NCBI GenBank assembly: GCA_900539595.1
Contig: UQCQ01000001.1
Span: forward strand, 252,657 to 316,656
Length of the DNA stretch: 64,000 bases
Direction of reading: 5' to 3'
Source: an uncultured Mollicutes bacterium
Lineage (GTDB): Bacteria > Bacillota_I > Bacilli_A > RFN20 > CAG-826
Made by a program: the position numbers and the translations under genes. Of the stretch, positions 23,628 through 33,531 are shown in pieces (within the stretch, counting starts at the first letter, position 1; every line of letters starts with the position of its first letter). The notes under the pieces were generated by a model, which saw only the letters and a list, made by a program, of their open reading frames with translations, was not told where the DNA came from and ran no database searches.

Positions 23628-23659
23628 ACAGGGAAATATCGGAATACCCCCTGTTTGAA
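23623..23659 (-). terminator. Inverted repeat downstream of polC, possible terminator
   Basis: TTCAAACAGGG (23623-23633) and CCCTGTTTGAA (23649-23659), a perfect 11-bp stem 9 nt past the polC stop. No T-run follows on the minus strand, so termination would be atypical. Confidence 0.5.
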
Positions 23660-23667
23660 AGATATCC

Positions 23668-26600
23668 TTAGAATAAAGTTAATTGATTCGATTCGCTTAA
23701 GTCCTTCAAAGCCCCTAATTTGTCGAGGTCTGCGACGTTGGTAGACGATAGTTTCGTCTCTTTTAATAGCTGCTCTTTGGAGAGGAACGGCCTGCCCTGC
23801 AGGCGCTTTCTCGCCTCTACGACCGTCTTGCCCGCGGATTCACCAAGGCCATCGATGACGATGAAAGGTGGAATTAAACACTTGTTCTTTTCATCAACGA
23901 CGAACATCTTCGAATCGCTGCGGTACAAGTCAATATTGGCGATATGGAAGCCGCGTTCATAAAGTTCAAGGCAGACGAGGAGCGTCTTTAACTGGTTGGC
24001 TTCCTTGTTCGATAACGGGTTCTGACGGTTATCTTTCCTCGCGCGAAGGGCTTCGATTTTGGCGATAATCGCATCTTCGCCTGCAATCATGGTTTCGATA
24101 TCGTAGGCGTCACTACGGACGGAGAAGAAAACCGCGTAGAACTGCAAAGGATAATAGAGTTTGAAGTAAGCGACGCGGACTGCCATCATGACGTAAGCCG
24201 TCGCGTGGCCACGCGGGAAGAGGTATTGAATCTTGCGGCAGGAATCGATGTACCATTCCGGGACGTTATGGGCGCGCATCGCCGGGACATAGATATCTTC
24301 CTTCTTTTGGAAAAGGCCATGGCCGTGACGAACGTCTTCCATAATCTTAAATGCCATCTGGGGTTCCAAACCCTGAAGAATCAAATACGACATAATATCG
24401 TCACGGCATCCGATGACGCCGTTGATGTCGGTTGTTCCGCTTAAAACCAAGTCTTCGGCGTTACCCTGCCAAACGTTCGTCCCGTGGCTTAAGCCAGAGA
24501 TGATTAACAAGTCGTTAAACGTCTTGGGCTTAGCTTCATCTAACATTCGCTGGGCTAGATCGGTGCCGAATTCCGGTAGAGCACTGGCCCCTGTGACGGA
24601 ATTGAGATAATTACGGTGCAAATGCAATTCACGGGGCGAAGTAAACAAGGAAAGAACTTTCGGATCATTCATTGGAATGTCTTCGATTTTCACGCCCGTT
24701 AAATCACGGTAATAACGCATGGCCATGGGGTCGACGTGTCCCAAAATATCGAATTTGAGAATTTCATCGTGCATGGAATGGAAGTCGTAGTGGGTGGTCA
24801 GCCAATCCGAATGCAAGTCGTTAGCAGGATGCTGAACGGCGGTGAAGTTATAAACCGACATATTGGAAGGAACGACGACGATACCGCCCGGGTGTTGACC
24901 GGTTGTGCGTTTAACACCTTGGCATTTGGAAGCCAAATAGGCGATATAGGTGGGGCTAACATCCTCCACGCTACGTCCGCTTCCATCCCGGGCAAAAAGG
25001 TCTTCAAAATAACCGCGAACATAACCATATGCCGTCTTCTCAGCAACGGTTTCAATCGTGCCGGCACGGAAGACGTTGCGCGGTCCTAGCAGGAGTCGAG
25101 TGTAGTTATGGGCTTTATGCTGACTTTCATCCTCGAAGTTCAAGTCGATATCCGGGACTTTATCCGCGGCGAACCCCAGGAAGGTTTCAAACGGAATGTT
25201 TTGACCGTTTTGAACCAAGGGGGTTCCGCATTTGGGACAGACTTTATTCGGCAAATCAAAGCCCGATTTGTATCCCTTCTTCAGGAAATCAACGCCATCT
25301 TCGTCTTTAAAGGTCAAATAATGGCAATGGGGGCATTGATAATGAGGAGGCAACGCGTTGACCTCGGTGATATCGGCCATCGTCGCAGCAAAAGAGGAAC
25401 CGACGGATCCACGGCTGCCAACGATGTAATGCTCGGGCTCATCATTTGCCATCTTAATGAGCTTATGGGCGATAAAATAGGTAACGGCATAGCCGTGCCC
25501 AATGATACCTTCTAACTCACGGTCTAGACGCTTTCGAACAAAATCGACTGCTTCCAAGACTTTGGGATCGTCATCGAAGGTGTAGTCATAACGCGCATGG
25601 AAATTGCCTTCGCAGAGGTCGCGAAGCTGACCTGCGGAGTTCGGCAAGTTTTCATTCGGAGGGAAGACGTCGTGGGAAATCGGGGTAATGTGGTCTTCGA
25701 TTTGATCGGCGACCCAATTGGAGTTCTTGATGACGTATTCTTCCGCTTCTTCTTTAGGAAGCCATTGTTCAAAACTTTCTAGCATCTCCGCCGTGGAACG
25801 GAAATGCTGATCGGGGTTCGCAAATGGCTTGTAATGGGAACGAGTAGGTGGGTTCAAAGGATGAGCGCCACCTCCAATAGCTTTCGCGTTGATATAAACA
25901 TCGCGGAGGATTTTATCCTCGGGATTCACGTAATGGCAGTCACCCGTTGCAACAACCGGCTTGCCCGCGAGTTTCGCGGCCTTGACGATATCGTGCAGCA
26001 CTTCCAACAGGTGTTCTTTCGAGGCAATACGTTCCATATCCAACAAATAGCTATAGTTTTCTAATGGCTGGATTTCGATGTAATCATAGAACTTCATCGC
26101 ATCGACTAAGACGTCGAGGTTACGGGTTAAGGCAATTTCAAAGATTTCGCTGTTAAAGCATCCGCTGCCCACCAGCATGTTCTTTCGATACACCTCAATC
26201 AATCGGCGCGGGGTCTTGGGGACACGGCCTAGATAAGTCGTATGGCCTTGGGTGACGATTTTATAAATGTCGTCCATGCCCTGGGTGTTCTTGGCCAAAA
26301 CCACCATATGGTATTCGCGGATGTTCCGGCAGAAGGCATTGAACGCCTCTTTCATATCCGTTAAGTGTTGGAAAAGAACGGGCTTTTTGGAAAGGTCCGG
26401 ATCATTAGGATCGGGGTCATAAGCCAAACGTTTATATTCCTGGTGGGCCTCTTCAAACGAATGGAATTCGAGTTGGATGTCATCCTTGGGGTATTGAAGG
26501 TGCCAGAACGGCATGAACTTATTCATGGCACGGGTAAAGCGAGCGTAGTTCCCTTCATCCGCCGTATCGCGTTCCACGTCTTCAATATCGGGCAATTCCA

Positions 26601-28443
26601 CCTGGAGGTTGCCTAAATCTTCATGGGTGAAGCCAGGATAGAGGTGGTTTAAGCGGCGAACCATTTCCTGCCAGCCTTCATTCAGGGCGTTGGCGTCGTA
26701 ATCCGCACGGTGAGCATCCCCTTCATCGTAAACGTTAAGTCCTAAGTTGCGAAGCATGGCGCCTTCGTTATGACGGCCAGCCTTCGGGAAGAAATAGTGG
26801 GACAAAGGAAGGGTATCGATAATCGGATTCTTTAATGGGGGCAATCCCTCCCGTTCCAAGGCGGCGTTAACAAAGCCAATATCGAAAGTCGCGTTATGGG
26901 CAACCAAGACGTTATCGCCAAGGAATTCCATAATCTTAGGAAGGACCTCATGGATGGTCGGCTTATCCGCGAGCATCTCGTCGGTGATGTGGTTGACGGA
27001 GCTTGAGCCAATCGGCATCGGCATCTCTGGATTGATCAAGGTGTCGAAACGTTGAATGACTTGGCCGCCCTCCACGATGACGCCACCAAATTCGACCAAG
27101 CGGTCATAACGGGCGCTTAAGCCCGTAGTTTCGGTATCGAATACGCAATAACGGGCTTTGGATAATTGCTGTTTGCTCGGATTGAAGATGATCGACTGCT
27201 CCATGTCGAACATGTAAAGTTCGCAACCGTAGATGATCTTCAAAGGGTTGTTCTTGTCTTTATCTCTTGCGCTTTGAGCAGCAGGGAAGGACTGCACGAC
27301 TCCATGGTCGGTCACCGCGATCGCTTTCATCCCCATGTGTTTGGCCAATTTGTAATACTGGCTAAAATCGGGTATGGCGTCCATCGTGGACATGTTCGTG
27401 TGCAAATGGAGTTCGACGCGTTTCTCCGGCAAATTCGGGTCATCGTCGCGCATCGGCAAGGGAGGCAATTCATCAATGAAATGCGCGCGAATCGTCTTTT
27501 GATGCGAATAGGTATCAATATCAATCGCCCCGCGAACGCGAAGACGGTCGCCGACTTTGATTCCATCGATTTTCTCATCGGGAATTTTGGATCCGCCAAA
27601 GCAGCGGATGGAGATCGCGTTGCTGGGGTCACCCAAAGAGAACGTCCCCATCTTGCTTCCTTTTTTCGTGATGCGGGTGTCGGCTTCAAAAACTTCGCCG
27701 CAGAAATCGACGTTGCATAGACCAAGGTGATAGATTTCATCAATCTTCTCGGCGATCTTGTAATTGCCGATCTTATTGAGCCTTTGACGGTTTCTTTCTT
27801 CCATCATCACCTTGAGGTTTTCTTCCTTTTGACGGAGCAATTCCTCTTCCCCAATATCGACGGCTTTCTTGAAATCTTCTTGGATTAATTCTTCTCCGCC
27901 GAGAACAATAGGCTCATCCACGGGGGACGTGGATGCGTTTTCTTCCGTTTTAGACGGCAAATCTTCTTCTTTTTTGGCTTCCTTTTCCTCGGGTTTTTTC
28001 GTTTTGACGGAACGCTTTCCTTTGATTTTGGGGTAGCCCGCGAAATTCAATAAGTCTTCAAAATCTTGAAATTCTTTTTCATCTTGTTCGCGACTATCTT
28101 CATCAAAATAAGCATAGACGCCACCCTCTTCTTCCTTTAAAGCAATCGTTCTCGGGAAATGGATGTGGCAGAACGTATAGTCATGGAAAAATAGAATCAC
28201 GTCATCCGGAGAAATTTCATCCACATAAGAAAATCGGATGGAATAGGGGTAACGGACCGTCTCCGCAAGCGCAGTCATGAATTCTTCCAGCAAAGGAAGG
28301 GACCATGGGGTTTGTTTTTCGATGAACATCATGATTTCTTCCCGCCGATTGGGATTGCGGCCGAGCATCGTGAAGCGCATATCAAAACGATCGATTTCAA
28401 ACAAACCGAGAGACGTTAAGAATTTTTGCATTTTAGGCTGCAT
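23668..28443 (-). CDS. polC: DNA polymerase III alpha subunit, PolC type
   Basis: 1591 aa, about 150 longer than B. subtilis PolC. Replicative polymerase with built-in proofreading. Order: N-terminal domain with a Glu/Lys-rich linker (about 150-190), OB fold (about 245-330), PHP part 1 with ELHLHTNMSTMDAIPDF (about 341), 3'-5' exonuclease with FDTETTGL (about 431), PHP part 2, a four-Cys zinc element CPHCHY/CPKCGTP (about 1035-1080), and the catalytic palm VPDIDLNFEDES (about 1094). The insertion of the exonuclease in PHP distinguishes PolC from DnaE. GAGGG lies 6 nt before ATG 28443. Last gene of uppS-cdsA-dxr-rseP-polC; proS, which precedes polC in B. subtilis, is missing here. Confidence 0.98.
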   Translation of the reverse strand: MQPKMQKFLTSLGLFEIDRFDMRFTMLGRNPNRREEIMMFIEKQTPWSLPLLEEFMTALAETVRYPYSIRFSYVDEISPDDVILFFHDYTFCHIHFPRTIALKEEEGGVYAYFDEDSREQDEKEFQDFEDLLNFAGYPKIKGKRSVKTKKPEEKEAKKEEDLPSKTEENASTSPVDEPIVLGGEELIQEDFKKAVDIGEEELLRQKEENLKVMMEERNRQRLNKIGNYKIAEKIDEIYHLGLCNVDFCGEVFEADTRITKKGSKMGTFSLGDPSNAISIRCFGGSKIPDEKIDGIKVGDRLRVRGAIDIDTYSHQKTIRAHFIDELPPLPMRDDDPNLPEKRVELHLHTNMSTMDAIPDFSQYYKLAKHMGMKAIAVTDHGVVQSFPAAQSARDKDKNNPLKIIYGCELYMFDMEQSIIFNPSKQQLSKARYCVFDTETTGLSARYDRLVEFGGVIVEGGQVIQRFDTLINPEMPMPIGSSSVNHITDEMLADKPTIHEVLPKIMEFLGDNVLVAHNATFDIGFVNAALEREGLPPLKNPIIDTLPLSHYFFPKAGRHNEGAMLRNLGLNVYDEGDAHRADYDANALNEGWQEMVRRLNHLYPGFTHEDLGNLQVELPDIEDVERDTADEGNYARFTRAMNKFMPFWHLQYPKDDIQLEFHSFEEAHQEYKRLAYDPDPNDPDLSKKPVLFQHLTDMKEAFNAFCRNIREYHMVVLAKNTQGMDDIYKIVTQGHTTYLGRVPKTPRRLIEVYRKNMLVGSGCFNSEIFEIALTRNLDVLVDAMKFYDYIEIQPLENYSYLLDMERIASKEHLLEVLHDIVKAAKLAGKPVVATGDCHYVNPEDKILRDVYINAKAIGGGAHPLNPPTRSHYKPFANPDQHFRSTAEMLESFEQWLPKEEAEEYVIKNSNWVADQIEDHITPISHDVFPPNENLPNSAGQLRDLCEGNFHARYDYTFDDDPKVLEAVDFVRKRLDRELEGIIGHGYAVTYFIAHKLIKMANDEPEHYIVGSRGSVGSSFAATMADITEVNALPPHYQCPHCHYLTFKDEDGVDFLKKGYKSGFDLPNKVCPKCGTPLVQNGQNIPFETFLGFAADKVPDIDLNFEDESQHKAHNYTRLLLGPRNVFRAGTIETVAEKTAYGYVRGYFEDLFARDGSGRSVEDVSPTYIAYLASKCQGVKRTTGQHPGGIVVVPSNMSVYNFTAVQHPANDLHSDWLTTHYDFHSMHDEILKFDILGHVDPMAMRYYRDLTGVKIEDIPMNDPKVLSLFTSPRELHLHRNYLNSVTGASALPEFGTDLAQRMLDEAKPKTFNDLLIISGLSHGTNVWQGNAEDLVLSGTTDINGVIGCRDDIMSYLILQGLEPQMAFKIMEDVRHGHGLFQKKEDIYVPAMRAHNVPEWYIDSCRKIQYLFPRGHATAYVMMAVRVAYFKLYYPLQFYAVFFSVRSDAYDIETMIAGEDAIIAKIEALRARKDNRQNPLSNKEANQLKTLLVCLELYERGFHIANIDLYRSDSKMFVVDEKNKCLIPPFIVIDGLGESAGKTVVEARKRLQGRPFLSKEQLLKETKLSSTNVADLDKLGALKDLSESNQLTLF

Positions 28444-28454
28444 GGCAAACCCTC

Positions 28455-29876
28455 TTAAAACAAGCCGACGATATCTTTAATCGTAACGGCAATCATAAGA
28501 CCAAACAACAAAACAAAGCCAATCGCAGAAACAATTCCCTGCACTTTTTGCGGCATCTTTTTCTTCGTGATTGCTTCTACGGCAGTTACCACGAGCTGCC
28601 ACCCATCTAATCCAGGGAAGGGCAATAAATTGAAGAACGCCAGGTTAATGGAAAGCAAGCCAGCAAAATAGAAGATATGGCCCGCTCCACCCATGGCTTC
28701 GATTTGAGGCAAAGCCGCAGTCATGCCGACAAGGCCCGACATGTTTTTAAAACCATCGCTTGTAAACAAGGACGCAAAGCCTTTCACAATCGCTCCGCAA
28801 GCTTCCGGAACGTCTTTGGCCCACTGTTTCCAGGACCCGGTCCAACCGTTCCATTCCTTCAAAATAGCAACTTTCGCCCCTTCGGATTGAAGTTTCTTCC
28901 CCTGGTAAGTCACGCGGACTTTCGTATCGATGCGATGGTTCCAGTAGGCATTCGAATAAGCGGATTCCGTTTCGCTTTCTTTTCCCGCTTTGGGGCCGCT
29001 TAAACGTAAATCAAGTTCAAAATAAGTTCCTTCCACGGAGAAGGAGAATGATTTGTCTTTGCCCCCTTCTACGCTTAAATCGGGAAGATGCTCGATGCCA
29101 ACGGCCTTTTGGGCATCGGTGATGGAAGCATCCAAAGAAGAATCCACGGGATAAAGGCGGATCGAAGGTCCTAAATCATGTTCCTTGATTAACGTTTCCG
29201 GATAATAAATCGCCACATATTGGTAACCTTCGTTATAAGGCCTCCCGTCTTTCGTGAATAAGGTGACATCGCTATCGACGATGCGGTAGCTCATGCCATT
29301 CAAGTTATACTCAGAAACCGTCAAATAATAATCAGAAGGAGAAAGCTCTGCCTGTTTCTCCGATTCCACCTTTTCTAACAGGGAGCCTTCATAAGACATG
29401 GGCACGCTATCCACGGTTAAAGATTCCGCCTGCGCTCCCGGGGCAGCAACATAAGACACCGTTCCGCCATATCCCACGTAATAATTGGGGAAGGCAACGT
29501 CGGAAATATAAATTAAAACCAAGCCCAAGATGAAATTGACCGTAACTCCAGCTACAAGCACCAAACACTTTTTCCATTTGGCAATCGCATTCAAAGAACG
29601 GTCGGGAGAAGGCTCGACTTCACCATCGGGCACCGCCCCTTCTTCTCCGTACATGGATACATATCCGCCCAAAGGAATCGCGCGCAACGAAAAATAGGTT
29701 TCTTTCCCTTCTTTTCTTTTATGCAAAATCGCAGGTCCAAAGCCAATGGAATATTCAAAGCAATACACCTTGAAGAGCTTTGCCATCCCCAAATGCCCTG
29801 CTTCATGCAAGGAAATCAATAATCCAAGAATGACGATGATGATGAAGATATTAAGAAGAATCATGTACCAGGCCAT
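28455..29876 (-). CDS. rseP: Site-2 protease, RseP/RasP family
   Basis: 473 aa from ATG 29876 (GGAGG 8 nt upstream; start 4 nt after dxr). Intramembrane zinc protease: ISLHEAGHLG in helix 1 and FFNLLPFPGLDGW in the penultimate helix supply the ligands. B. subtilis RasP cleaves anti-sigma factors and signal-peptide remnants. The region between helix 2 and the last helices is long (about 240 residues) and I cannot recognise a normal PDZ domain in it. A candidate to process the membrane serpin of the sigma factor operon (speculation). Confidence 0.93.
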   Translation of the reverse strand: MAWYMILLNIFIIIVILGLLISLHEAGHLGMAKLFKVYCFEYSIGFGPAILHKRKEGKETYFSLRAIPLGGYVSMYGEEGAVPDGEVEPSPDRSLNAIAKWKKCLVLVAGVTVNFILGLVLIYISDVAFPNYYVGYGGTVSYVAAPGAQAESLTVDSVPMSYEGSLLEKVESEKQAELSPSDYYLTVSEYNLNGMSYRIVDSDVTLFTKDGRPYNEGYQYVAIYYPETLIKEHDLGPSIRLYPVDSSLDASITDAQKAVGIEHLPDLSVEGGKDKSFSFSVEGTYFELDLRLSGPKAGKESETESAYSNAYWNHRIDTKVRVTYQGKKLQSEGAKVAILKEWNGWTGSWKQWAKDVPEACGAIVKGFASLFTSDGFKNMSGLVGMTAALPQIEAMGGAGHIFYFAGLLSINLAFFNLLPFPGLDGWQLVVTAVEAITKKKMPQKVQGIVSAIGFVLLFGLMIAVTIKDIVGLF

Positions 29877-29880
29877 AGGG

Positions 29881-31029
29881 TTAACCTCCAATTTGTTGTT
29901 CCACGAATGCGCGAGATGCTTTATCGGCTTCTTGCATTTCTAAATAAGTAGGATGAGCGGTGCAAGGCAAGACGTCAACGGCTTGCTTCACCAATTTTTC
30001 TATCGAAAGGAAGGGGATACGGTGGGCGAGGAAAGCATAAACCGCCGCCTCATTCGCCCCGTTTAGCACCGCGCGGCTTGTTCCGCCTTTTTCAAATGCC
30101 TTCAAGGCAATTCCCGGCGCGGGGTAACGTTCCGCGTCAAAGGGATGGAAATGATAGGGCCGCAGTTCTTCCAAGGATCCTACATGTTCTAAAGAGAAAT
30201 TCACGTTGGATTCATATAAGGCATAGGCGATGGGGCCATGCATATCGGGCTCAGACACATCCGCGAGCAGCGTTCCATCTTTTAAGCGAAGCAAAGAATG
30301 GACGTGGCTTTCATCGTGGAGAATAATTTTGGTCTTTTCTAACGGGAAATCGAAGAGAACCTTAGCTTCTAGAACCTCGAACCCCTTATTCATCATGGTT
30401 GCCGAATCAATCGTGATTTTGGCCCCCATGTTCCAAGTGGGATGATGAAGGGCTTCTTCTGGGGTCACATTGGTTAATTCTTCTCGCTTTTTCGTTCGGA
30501 AGGAACCCCCGCTCCCCGTAATCCAAATTTCATCCACGTCTTCTCGTTGAACCCGAGAAAGCAATTTGGCAATCGCCACATGCTCAGAATCAATGGGATA
30601 GATTTTTCCTTTTCCTTGAGCAATTAAATCGCGAATCAAATCTCCGCCGACGACCAAGGATTCCTTGTTCGCCAAACAAAGAATTTTGTTTTCTTCTAGG
30701 CTGCATAAACTAGGGGCAAGACCCGCAAACCCAACCAAAGCGTTTACGACCATGTCGCAGCCACATTCCCGAATCAAGCAAAGCAATCCTTCCTCCCCGT
30801 AATACCAATGGAGATTAGGATAGGAACGGGAATATCGTTCATAATCCTTCTCTTCCTGGACGCAGAGGAATTTCACGGAAGGGAAATCATGGAGAATGGA
30901 AGGAATCTTTTGAACTTGATGGCCCACGGAAAATCCCACTAACCTAAAATGCCCCGCATCGTTGCGGAGAACATCCAAACTTTGCGTTCCAATGGAGCCA
31001 CTGGCCCCTAAAAGACAAACTTTCCTCAT
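29881..31029 (-). CDS. dxr: 1-deoxy-D-xylulose 5-phosphate reductoisomerase
   Basis: 382 aa. NADPH-dependent conversion of DXP to MEP, the committed step of the non-mevalonate isoprenoid pathway that feeds undecaprenyl synthesis by UppS in the same operon. NADPH loop LLGASGSIGTQ, CLANKESLVVGG and ITGSGGSFR are family motifs. ATG 31029 overlaps the cdsA stop by 4 nt; five codons upstream are also open but belong to the cdsA end. Confidence 0.97.
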   Translation of the reverse strand: MRKVCLLGASGSIGTQSLDVLRNDAGHFRLVGFSVGHQVQKIPSILHDFPSVKFLCVQEEKDYERYSRSYPNLHWYYGEEGLLCLIRECGCDMVVNALVGFAGLAPSLCSLEENKILCLANKESLVVGGDLIRDLIAQGKGKIYPIDSEHVAIAKLLSRVQREDVDEIWITGSGGSFRTKKREELTNVTPEEALHHPTWNMGAKITIDSATMMNKGFEVLEAKVLFDFPLEKTKIILHDESHVHSLLRLKDGTLLADVSEPDMHGPIAYALYESNVNFSLEHVGSLEELRPYHFHPFDAERYPAPGIALKAFEKGGTSRAVLNGANEAAVYAFLAHRIPFLSIEKLVKQAVDVLPCTAHPTYLEMQEADKASRAFVEQQIGG

Positions 31030-32135
31030 CGGAAGAAATTCCATCCATTCACCGTGAAGACGGCAAAAATCGACGCGTAAATCATGCAGAAGAGCAAAGA
31101 GTCCGCGCGATCCAATACACCCCCGTGGGCGCCGAGCACATGGCTATAATCCTTAAAGCCGTAATAACGTTTAATCATGGAAAACGTAAAATCGCCAAGG
31201 TTGGCAACTGGGGGCAACGTCAAACTCAAAATCAGCGGCATCCACCATTGACCGCTCGTTCCAAATATCTTCATGGAAGGCAACGCTTCCGCCCCATTCA
31301 CATCGCAAATCATCAAGAAAGCAAAGCCAACGAGGGCTCCGCCAATCACACCGCCAACGAATCCTTCCCAGGTCTTATTGGGGGAAATGCGGGGGGACAT
31401 ATGGTGTTTGCCAAATAGCATCCCCACAAAATAAGCGAACGTATCATTCATGTAGGTGGTCAAGACAATGAAAACAAAGAAGATCAAGGACTTCCAATAT
31501 TTAAACATTGGGGAAGTTAGAATCTCTCCTTTTTGCGCTTCCGTAAGCACCTTGTCGTTAAAAACCATCGCATAAGGCACATAACGGCAGAAAAGAATCG
31601 CCTGAAAGCCAAGACCAATGATGAAAGTCATCGTGAAGAAATAGGTAACGTCTTGCCACGTGAAATCTTCATGAAGAATGGCGAAAAGAGCGTAAATGCC
31701 AAAGCAAGCCGCGATGCCATACCAAGAAACCCACGGCTGGGTAAAGTGGTTTTGAAGGCTCGGATACCAACTAGGTGCTTCAATCGAAGGCATGGTGGAT
31801 TCGTCAAACATCGCTTTCTTTTCGAGATAGGCGAGATAACTAGAGACATTGGATTTAATAACAAACCAGAACGTAAAGGCATAGATGGCAATGTAAGTGA
31901 AAACCCAGATGTACCATTTATATTTCTTTTGGGGAGCCTTAAGGACTTCGTAGGCCGCTATGCCCAAAAATACGGCGACAAAAGCAAACCAATACCAGCT
32001 ACCTAAAATAATGCAGGGTAAGGCAATGGCAATCAGGATCGCCGCAACAATAATGCGGTTCCCCATGCTTTTCTTTTTCTTTTCATCCAAAGGATTGATC
32101 TCAATGTGATGATGAGGTTTCTTCTCTTCACTCAT
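31026..32135 (-). CDS. cdsA: Phosphatidate cytidylyltransferase
   Basis: 369 aa, longer than the usual 270. Makes CDP-diacylglycerol for phospholipids. The family signature is present near the C-terminus: KRYYGFKD then LGAHGGVLDRADS, with SPNKTWEGFVGG upstream. The extra length lies in a His/Lys-rich N-terminal tail (EEKKPHHHIEINPLDEKKKK) and a loop between early helices. GGAGGG lies 7 nt before ATG 32135, inside the end of uppS (8-nt overlap). Confidence 0.96.
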   Translation of the reverse strand: MSEEKKPHHHIEINPLDEKKKKSMGNRIIVAAILIAIALPCIILGSWYWFAFVAVFLGIAAYEVLKAPQKKYKWYIWVFTYIAIYAFTFWFVIKSNVSSYLAYLEKKAMFDESTMPSIEAPSWYPSLQNHFTQPWVSWYGIAACFGIYALFAILHEDFTWQDVTYFFTMTFIIGLGFQAILFCRYVPYAMVFNDKVLTEAQKGEILTSPMFKYWKSLIFFVFIVLTTYMNDTFAYFVGMLFGKHHMSPRISPNKTWEGFVGGVIGGALVGFAFLMICDVNGAEALPSMKIFGTSGQWWMPLILSLTLPPVANLGDFTFSMIKRYYGFKDYSHVLGAHGGVLDRADSLLFCMIYASIFAVFTVNGWNFFR

Positions 32136-32862
32136 TTTTTAACCCTCCATATCGTCTTGAACGGGCGTTAAATTCTTTAAGGCAATCTACAAAATCGTCA
32201 TGACGGAAATCCGGCCACTTCGTCGAGGTGAACACAAATTCCGCATAGGCATTTTCGTAAAGCATGAAATTGGATAAGCGTTCTTCTCCCGAGGTGCGAA
32301 TCATTAAGTCCACATCAGGGAGACCAGCCGTATAAAGGTAACTCTTAAACGTTTCCTCCGTTAAGTCCTCTAGATTCTTCTTTCCTTCCATGACGTCGCG
32401 CGCAAAGGCTTTAGATGCGCGGACAATCTCGTCGCGACCGCCGTAATTAAGGCACACGTTGATCACCCAGCTATCATTGTTTTTCGTCCGTTCCACCGCT
32501 TGAAGGCACACTTCACGAGTTTGGGGACGAATGCGACTTAAATCGCCGGAAATCATGATTTTGGTTCCAACTGAATCCAAATAATCGATTTCTTTCTGAA
32601 AGAATTCCTCAAGATAATCCATCAAATGATCGATTTCTTCTTGGGGGCGATTCCAGTTTTCCGTAGAGAAGGCGTAGAAACTCATGACACGAATATTAAA
32701 TTCGCGGCACGTTTCAAAGATTTCAATGATGCGCTTGCACGCTTCGTGATGGCCAAAATGGCGAGCTAATCCCCGTTGTTTGGCCCAACGTCCATTCCCA
32801 TCCATGATGAAGGCGACGTGGTCACATTTTTTCGTTAGTTGAAATCCTTCTTTTTTTGCCAT
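32128..32862 (-). CDS. uppS: Undecaprenyl diphosphate synthase (cis-prenyltransferase)
   Basis: 244 aa from ATG 32862. Makes the C55 lipid carrier for cell wall and surface glycans. FIMDGNGRWAKQRGLARHFGH holds the catalytic Asp; TSGEERLSNF and the C-terminal region are typical. The frame is open 21 codons further, but those encode no family residues and would include the promoter. TATAAT (32870-32875) ends 7 nt before ATG and there is no Shine-Dalgarno, so it is predicted leaderless. First gene of uppS-cdsA-dxr-rseP-polC. Confidence 0.97.
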   Translation of the reverse strand: MAKKEGFQLTKKCDHVAFIMDGNGRWAKQRGLARHFGHHEACKRIIEIFETCREFNIRVMSFYAFSTENWNRPQEEIDHLMDYLEEFFQKEIDYLDSVGTKIMISGDLSRIRPQTREVCLQAVERTKNNDSWVINVCLNYGGRDEIVRASKAFARDVMEGKKNLEDLTEETFKSYLYTAGLPDVDLMIRTSGEERLSNFMLYENAYAEFVFTSTKWPDFRHDDFVDCLKEFNARSRRYGGLKNE

Positions 32863-32869
32863 TGGAAGA

Positions 32870-32875
32870 ATTATA
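32870..32875 (-). promoter_or_regulatory. -10 box of the uppS operon, leaderless
   Basis: TATAAT then TCTTCCA then ATG on the minus strand. It lies just past the frr terminator; the -35 hexamer is weak. Confidence 0.6.
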
Positions 32876-32899
32876 AACGAGGAATCACAAGCGTGCATT

Positions 32900-32923
32900 A
32901 AAAAGGCAGGGCTATGCCCTGCC
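32900..32923 (-). terminator. Terminator after frr
   Basis: Minus strand GGCAGGGC-ATA-GCCCTGCC followed by five T. Confidence 0.92.
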
Positions 32924-32945
32924 ACAAAGGTTCAAAAAGAGGGAT

Positions 32946-33491
32946 TTAGATTGAAAGGATTTCGTCTTGTTTTTCTTTGACCATCGATTCAATGGTTTTG
33001 TTGACGGCATCCACTTCTTTTTGGAGGTCTTCTTCCACGCGGTCGCGATAATCATCCGACATGGAATCGTCGTCTTTTAGCATCGACAAGGTGTCGCGAC
33101 GGACGTTACGGACGGCAACTTTGGCTTCTTCGCCAAGAGCTTTGGCCTTTTTGGCGATGTCTTTGCGGGTTTCTTCCGTCAAGGGAGCCACGACAATGCG
33201 AATGCCATCGGCTTCAATTTGCGGGTTCACGCCAAGGTTAGCGGCAGCAATGCCGGCGGCAATGCTTTTAATATCTTCGCGAGAATAGGGGCGAATGTAG
33301 AGCTGACGGGGTTCGGGACGGCTGATTTGGCAGAGGTCAACAATTGCCATGCGGTCCCCATAATAATCGCACATCACTCCGTTGAGCATCGCGGGGTTCG
33401 CTTGTCCCGAGCGAAGCTTATCCATCCCAACGCCTAAGTTTTTAACGGCTTTTTCAAATTCGCCTTTGGCTTCCATTACATATGCATCCAT
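32946..33491 (-). CDS. frr: Ribosome recycling factor
   Basis: 181 aa, standard size. Splits post-termination ribosomes with EF-G. RSGQANPAML near residue 28 and the PYSREDIKSIAAGI region match RRF. AAAGGAG 9 nt before ATG 33491. Follows pyrH by 40 nt in the conserved pyrH-frr order and is closed by a strong terminator. Confidence 0.97.
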   Translation of the reverse strand: MDAYVMEAKGEFEKAVKNLGVGMDKLRSGQANPAMLNGVMCDYYGDRMAIVDLCQISRPEPRQLYIRPYSREDIKSIAAGIAAANLGVNPQIEADGIRIVVAPLTEETRKDIAKKAKALGEEAKVAVRNVRRDTLSMLKDDDSMSDDYRDRVEEDLQKEVDAVNKTIESMVKEKQDEILSI

Positions 33492-33531
33492 GTTTCAGTT
33501 CTCCTTTATCTATGGTTTCTTATGAATGATT

